Assembly (NCBI GenBank): GCA_036272915.1
Contig: DATAXV010000214.1
Span: forward strand, 1 to 13,009
Reading direction: 5' to 3'
From: DATAXV01 sp036272915
GTDB lineage: Bacteria > Chloroflexota > Dormibacteria > Dormibacterales > Dormibacteraceae
DNA length: 13,009 bases
Made by a program: the position numbers and the translations under genes. Shown here piece after piece: positions 11,480-13,009 of the stretch. Within the stretch, counting starts at the first letter, position 1; every line of letters begins with the position of its first letter. The notes beneath the pieces are model-generated. The model worked only from the letters and a program-made list of their open reading frames with translations, did not search any database and was not told the DNA's origin.

Positions 11480-13009
11480 TCAGTGGGCCAGGTGGCCGGC
11501 GGCGAGCTGCAGCTGATCAAGGATCGGGCCGAGCGCCAGTGCGGGGAAGAAGGTCAGGGCGCCGACGACGATGACGACGCCGATCAGGAGTGCGGTGAAG
11601 AGGCGGGAGTCGGTGGCCAGCGTGCCCCTGCCCGTCGGCACCACCTTCTTGCCGGCCAGCGCGCCGGCCAGGGCCAGGATCGGGATCACCTCCATGAAGC
11701 GTCCCAGCCACATGGCGATGCCCAGGGTGGTGTTGTAGTACACCGTGTTCCCGGTCAGCCCGGCGAAGGCGCTGCCGTTGTTGCCGGTGGTCGACGAGAA
11801 GGCGTAGAGGATCTCGCTGAAGCCATGGGCGCCGGGATTCAGCGGCCCCGCCCTCCCGGCCGGGACCAGCACCGCCAGGGCGGTGAAGCAGAGGATGCTG
11901 AAGACGTCGATCAGGATCGCCAGCGAGGCGAGCCGGACCTCCTTCGACTCGATCTTCTTGCCCAGATACTCGGGCGTGCGGCCGACCATCAGACCGGCGA
12001 TGAACACCGAGAGGATGGCGAAGACGAGCATGAAGTAGAGACCGGCGCCCACACCTCCCGGGTCGATCTCGCCGAGCTCGATCTGGACCAGGGCGACCAT
12101 CCCGCCGATGGGTGTGTAGCTGTCATGCGAGGAGTCGACCGAACCTGTGCTGGTGCCGGTCGTGGAGGCCTCGAACTCAGCCGAGTAGATCGGGCCGAAA
12201 CGGACCTCCTTGCCCTCCATGTTGCCGCCGGACTGGGTCGCGGTGTTGGCCTGGTTGGCGCCGACCCGGGTCAGGGCCGGGTTGCCGGACTGCTCGGCGG
12301 CCATCGAGATCCCGGTGGCGACGACGAGCAGGATGGCCATGGCGGCGCCGATGGCGAGTCCCTGCCTGACGTTGCCCACCATCCGGCCGAAGGTCACGAC
12401 CAGGCCGAAGGGCGTGATCAGCTCGAGGTAGATCTCCAGCTGGTTGGTCAGCCCGTTGGGATTCTCGAAGGGATGGGCCGAGTTGGCGTTGAAGGGACCG
12501 CCGCCGTTGTTGCCGAGGTCCTTGATCGCCTCCTGGGAGGCGAAGGGGCCGACGGCGATGACCTGCCTGATCCCCTCCAGGGTGTGGGCGACGGGGTAGG
12601 CGGCCAGCGACTGCACCGCTCCCTGGGACATCAGGACGATCGCGGCCAGAACCGAGATCGGCAGGAGGACGTAGAGGGTCGCGCGCGTGGTGTCGACATA
12701 GAAGTTGCCGACGGTCCGCAGCGTCCGCCTGGACATGGCCCGGATCAGAGCGATGGCGAGAGCGATGCCGGTGGCGGCGGAGAGGAAGTTGTGGACGACC
12801 AGCCCCACCATCTGCGAGAAGTAGGACATCGTCGTCTCGCCCGTGTAGTTCTGCCAGTTGGTGTTCGTCGTGAAGCTGATCGCCGTGTTCATCGCCAGTG
12901 ACGCCGGCACCCCCGGCAGGTGCTCGGGGTTCCAGGGCAGATGGCTCTGGAAGCGGAGGATCAGGTAGGTGAAGAGCAGGCTGATGAAGGTCACGGCGAG
13001 CACCGCCAC
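11480..13009 (-). CDS. kdpA: K+-transporting ATPase subunit KdpA, N-terminus outside window
   Basis: KdpA is the K+-selective, channel-like subunit of KdpFABC. The 509 residues present lack roughly the first 50 of a normal protein (E. coli KdpA is 557 aa), so the gene begins beyond the right edge, as would kdpF if present. All four selectivity-filter segments can be placed (fragment numbering): NTAISFTTNTNWQNY (41-55), NNGGGPFNANSAHPFEN (167-183), TTGTSTGSV (283-291) and SSTTGNNGSAF (405-415). Other family blocks are GGNMEGKEVRFG, GLMVGRTPEYLGKKIE and the final TFFPALALGPI. The rest is hydrophobic and polytopic. The TGA is immediately followed by the kdpB start region, so kdpA and kdpB are probably coupled. 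The long open frame on the opposite strand over these genes is a codon-bias shadow. Confidence 0.95.
   Translation of the reverse strand: MAVLAVTFISLLFTYLILRFQSHLPWNPEHLPGVPASLAMNTAISFTTNTNWQNYTGETTMSYFSQMVGLVVHNFLSAATGIALAIALIRAMSRRTLRTVGNFYVDTTRATLYVLLPISVLAAIVLMSQGAVQSLAAYPVAHTLEGIRQVIAVGPFASQEAIKDLGNNGGGPFNANSAHPFENPNGLTNQLEIYLELITPFGLVVTFGRMVGNVRQGLAIGAAMAILLVVATGISMAAEQSGNPALTRVGANQANTATQSGGNMEGKEVRFGPIYSAEFEASTTGTSTGSVDSSHDSYTPIGGMVALVQIELGEIDPGGVGAGLYFMLVFAILSVFIAGLMVGRTPEYLGKKIESKEVRLASLAILIDVFSILCFTALAVLVPAGRAGPLNPGAHGFSEILYAFSSTTGNNGSAFAGLTGNTVYYNTTLGIAMWLGRFMEVIPILALAGALAGKKVVPTGRGTLATDSRLFTALLIGVVIVVGALTFFPALALGPILDQLQLAAGHLAH

Noticed and set aside
9383..12901. An open frame of 1172 codons on the plus strand, antisense to kdpC, kdpB and kdpA
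   Set aside because: Its translation is low-complexity (Gly, Asp, Glu, His, Gln, Arg-rich) and matches no family, while the minus strand encodes three textbook Kdp subunits with all motifs. It is a codon-bias shadow in a GC-rich genome.

Overview
This is a GC-rich window (about 70% by eye) from a bacterium. It has strong G/C preference at third codon positions, GTG starts, four-base start/stop overlaps and Shine-Dalgarno sites. Gene content (a Cys-repeat lipoprotein next to a probable membrane adaptor, a DesK/NarL-type two-component pair, a Kdp system, CPCS-ending MTA phosphorylase) resembles Actinomycetota or a deep relative such as Dormibacterota/Chloroflexota. The sequence alone does not decide which.

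Layout. (1) 1-685, minus strand: a repeat-containing lipoprotein, coupled by an ATGA overlap to the N-terminus of a single-pass membrane protein that runs off the left edge. (2) 686-934: a divergent regulatory region with a candidate promoter and a perfect GACGTC-based inverted repeat. (3) 935-2796, plus strand: a sensor kinase and NarL/LuxR-type response regulator, followed by dps (2883-3383). (4) 3394-5088, minus strand: a DUF72 protein and an MTA phosphorylase, with a strong hairpin just before the phosphorylase start. (5) 5172-8296, plus strand: a rearranged KdpDE signalling unit. It runs from the KdpD membrane/kinase half, through KdpE, to a separate protein holding the KdpD N-terminal sensor domain and USP domain. 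(6) 8297-8792: about 500 bp without a convincing gene, holding several hairpins and a cluster of CTGTG motifs. (7) 8793-13009, minus strand: kdpC, kdpB and most of kdpA, transcribed toward the regulators.

The right two-thirds is a high-affinity K+ uptake locus. KdpA is the channel-like subunit, KdpB the P-type ATPase and KdpC the accessory subunit; KdpD/KdpE would sense K+ limitation or turgor and activate kdp transcription. The notable departure is that KdpD is two polypeptides with the sensor half encoded last. That half has lost the Walker A lysine and the serines of the c-di-AMP-binding motif. It is preceded by a 10-bp perfect hairpin and an 18-codon ORF that overlaps its GTG start.
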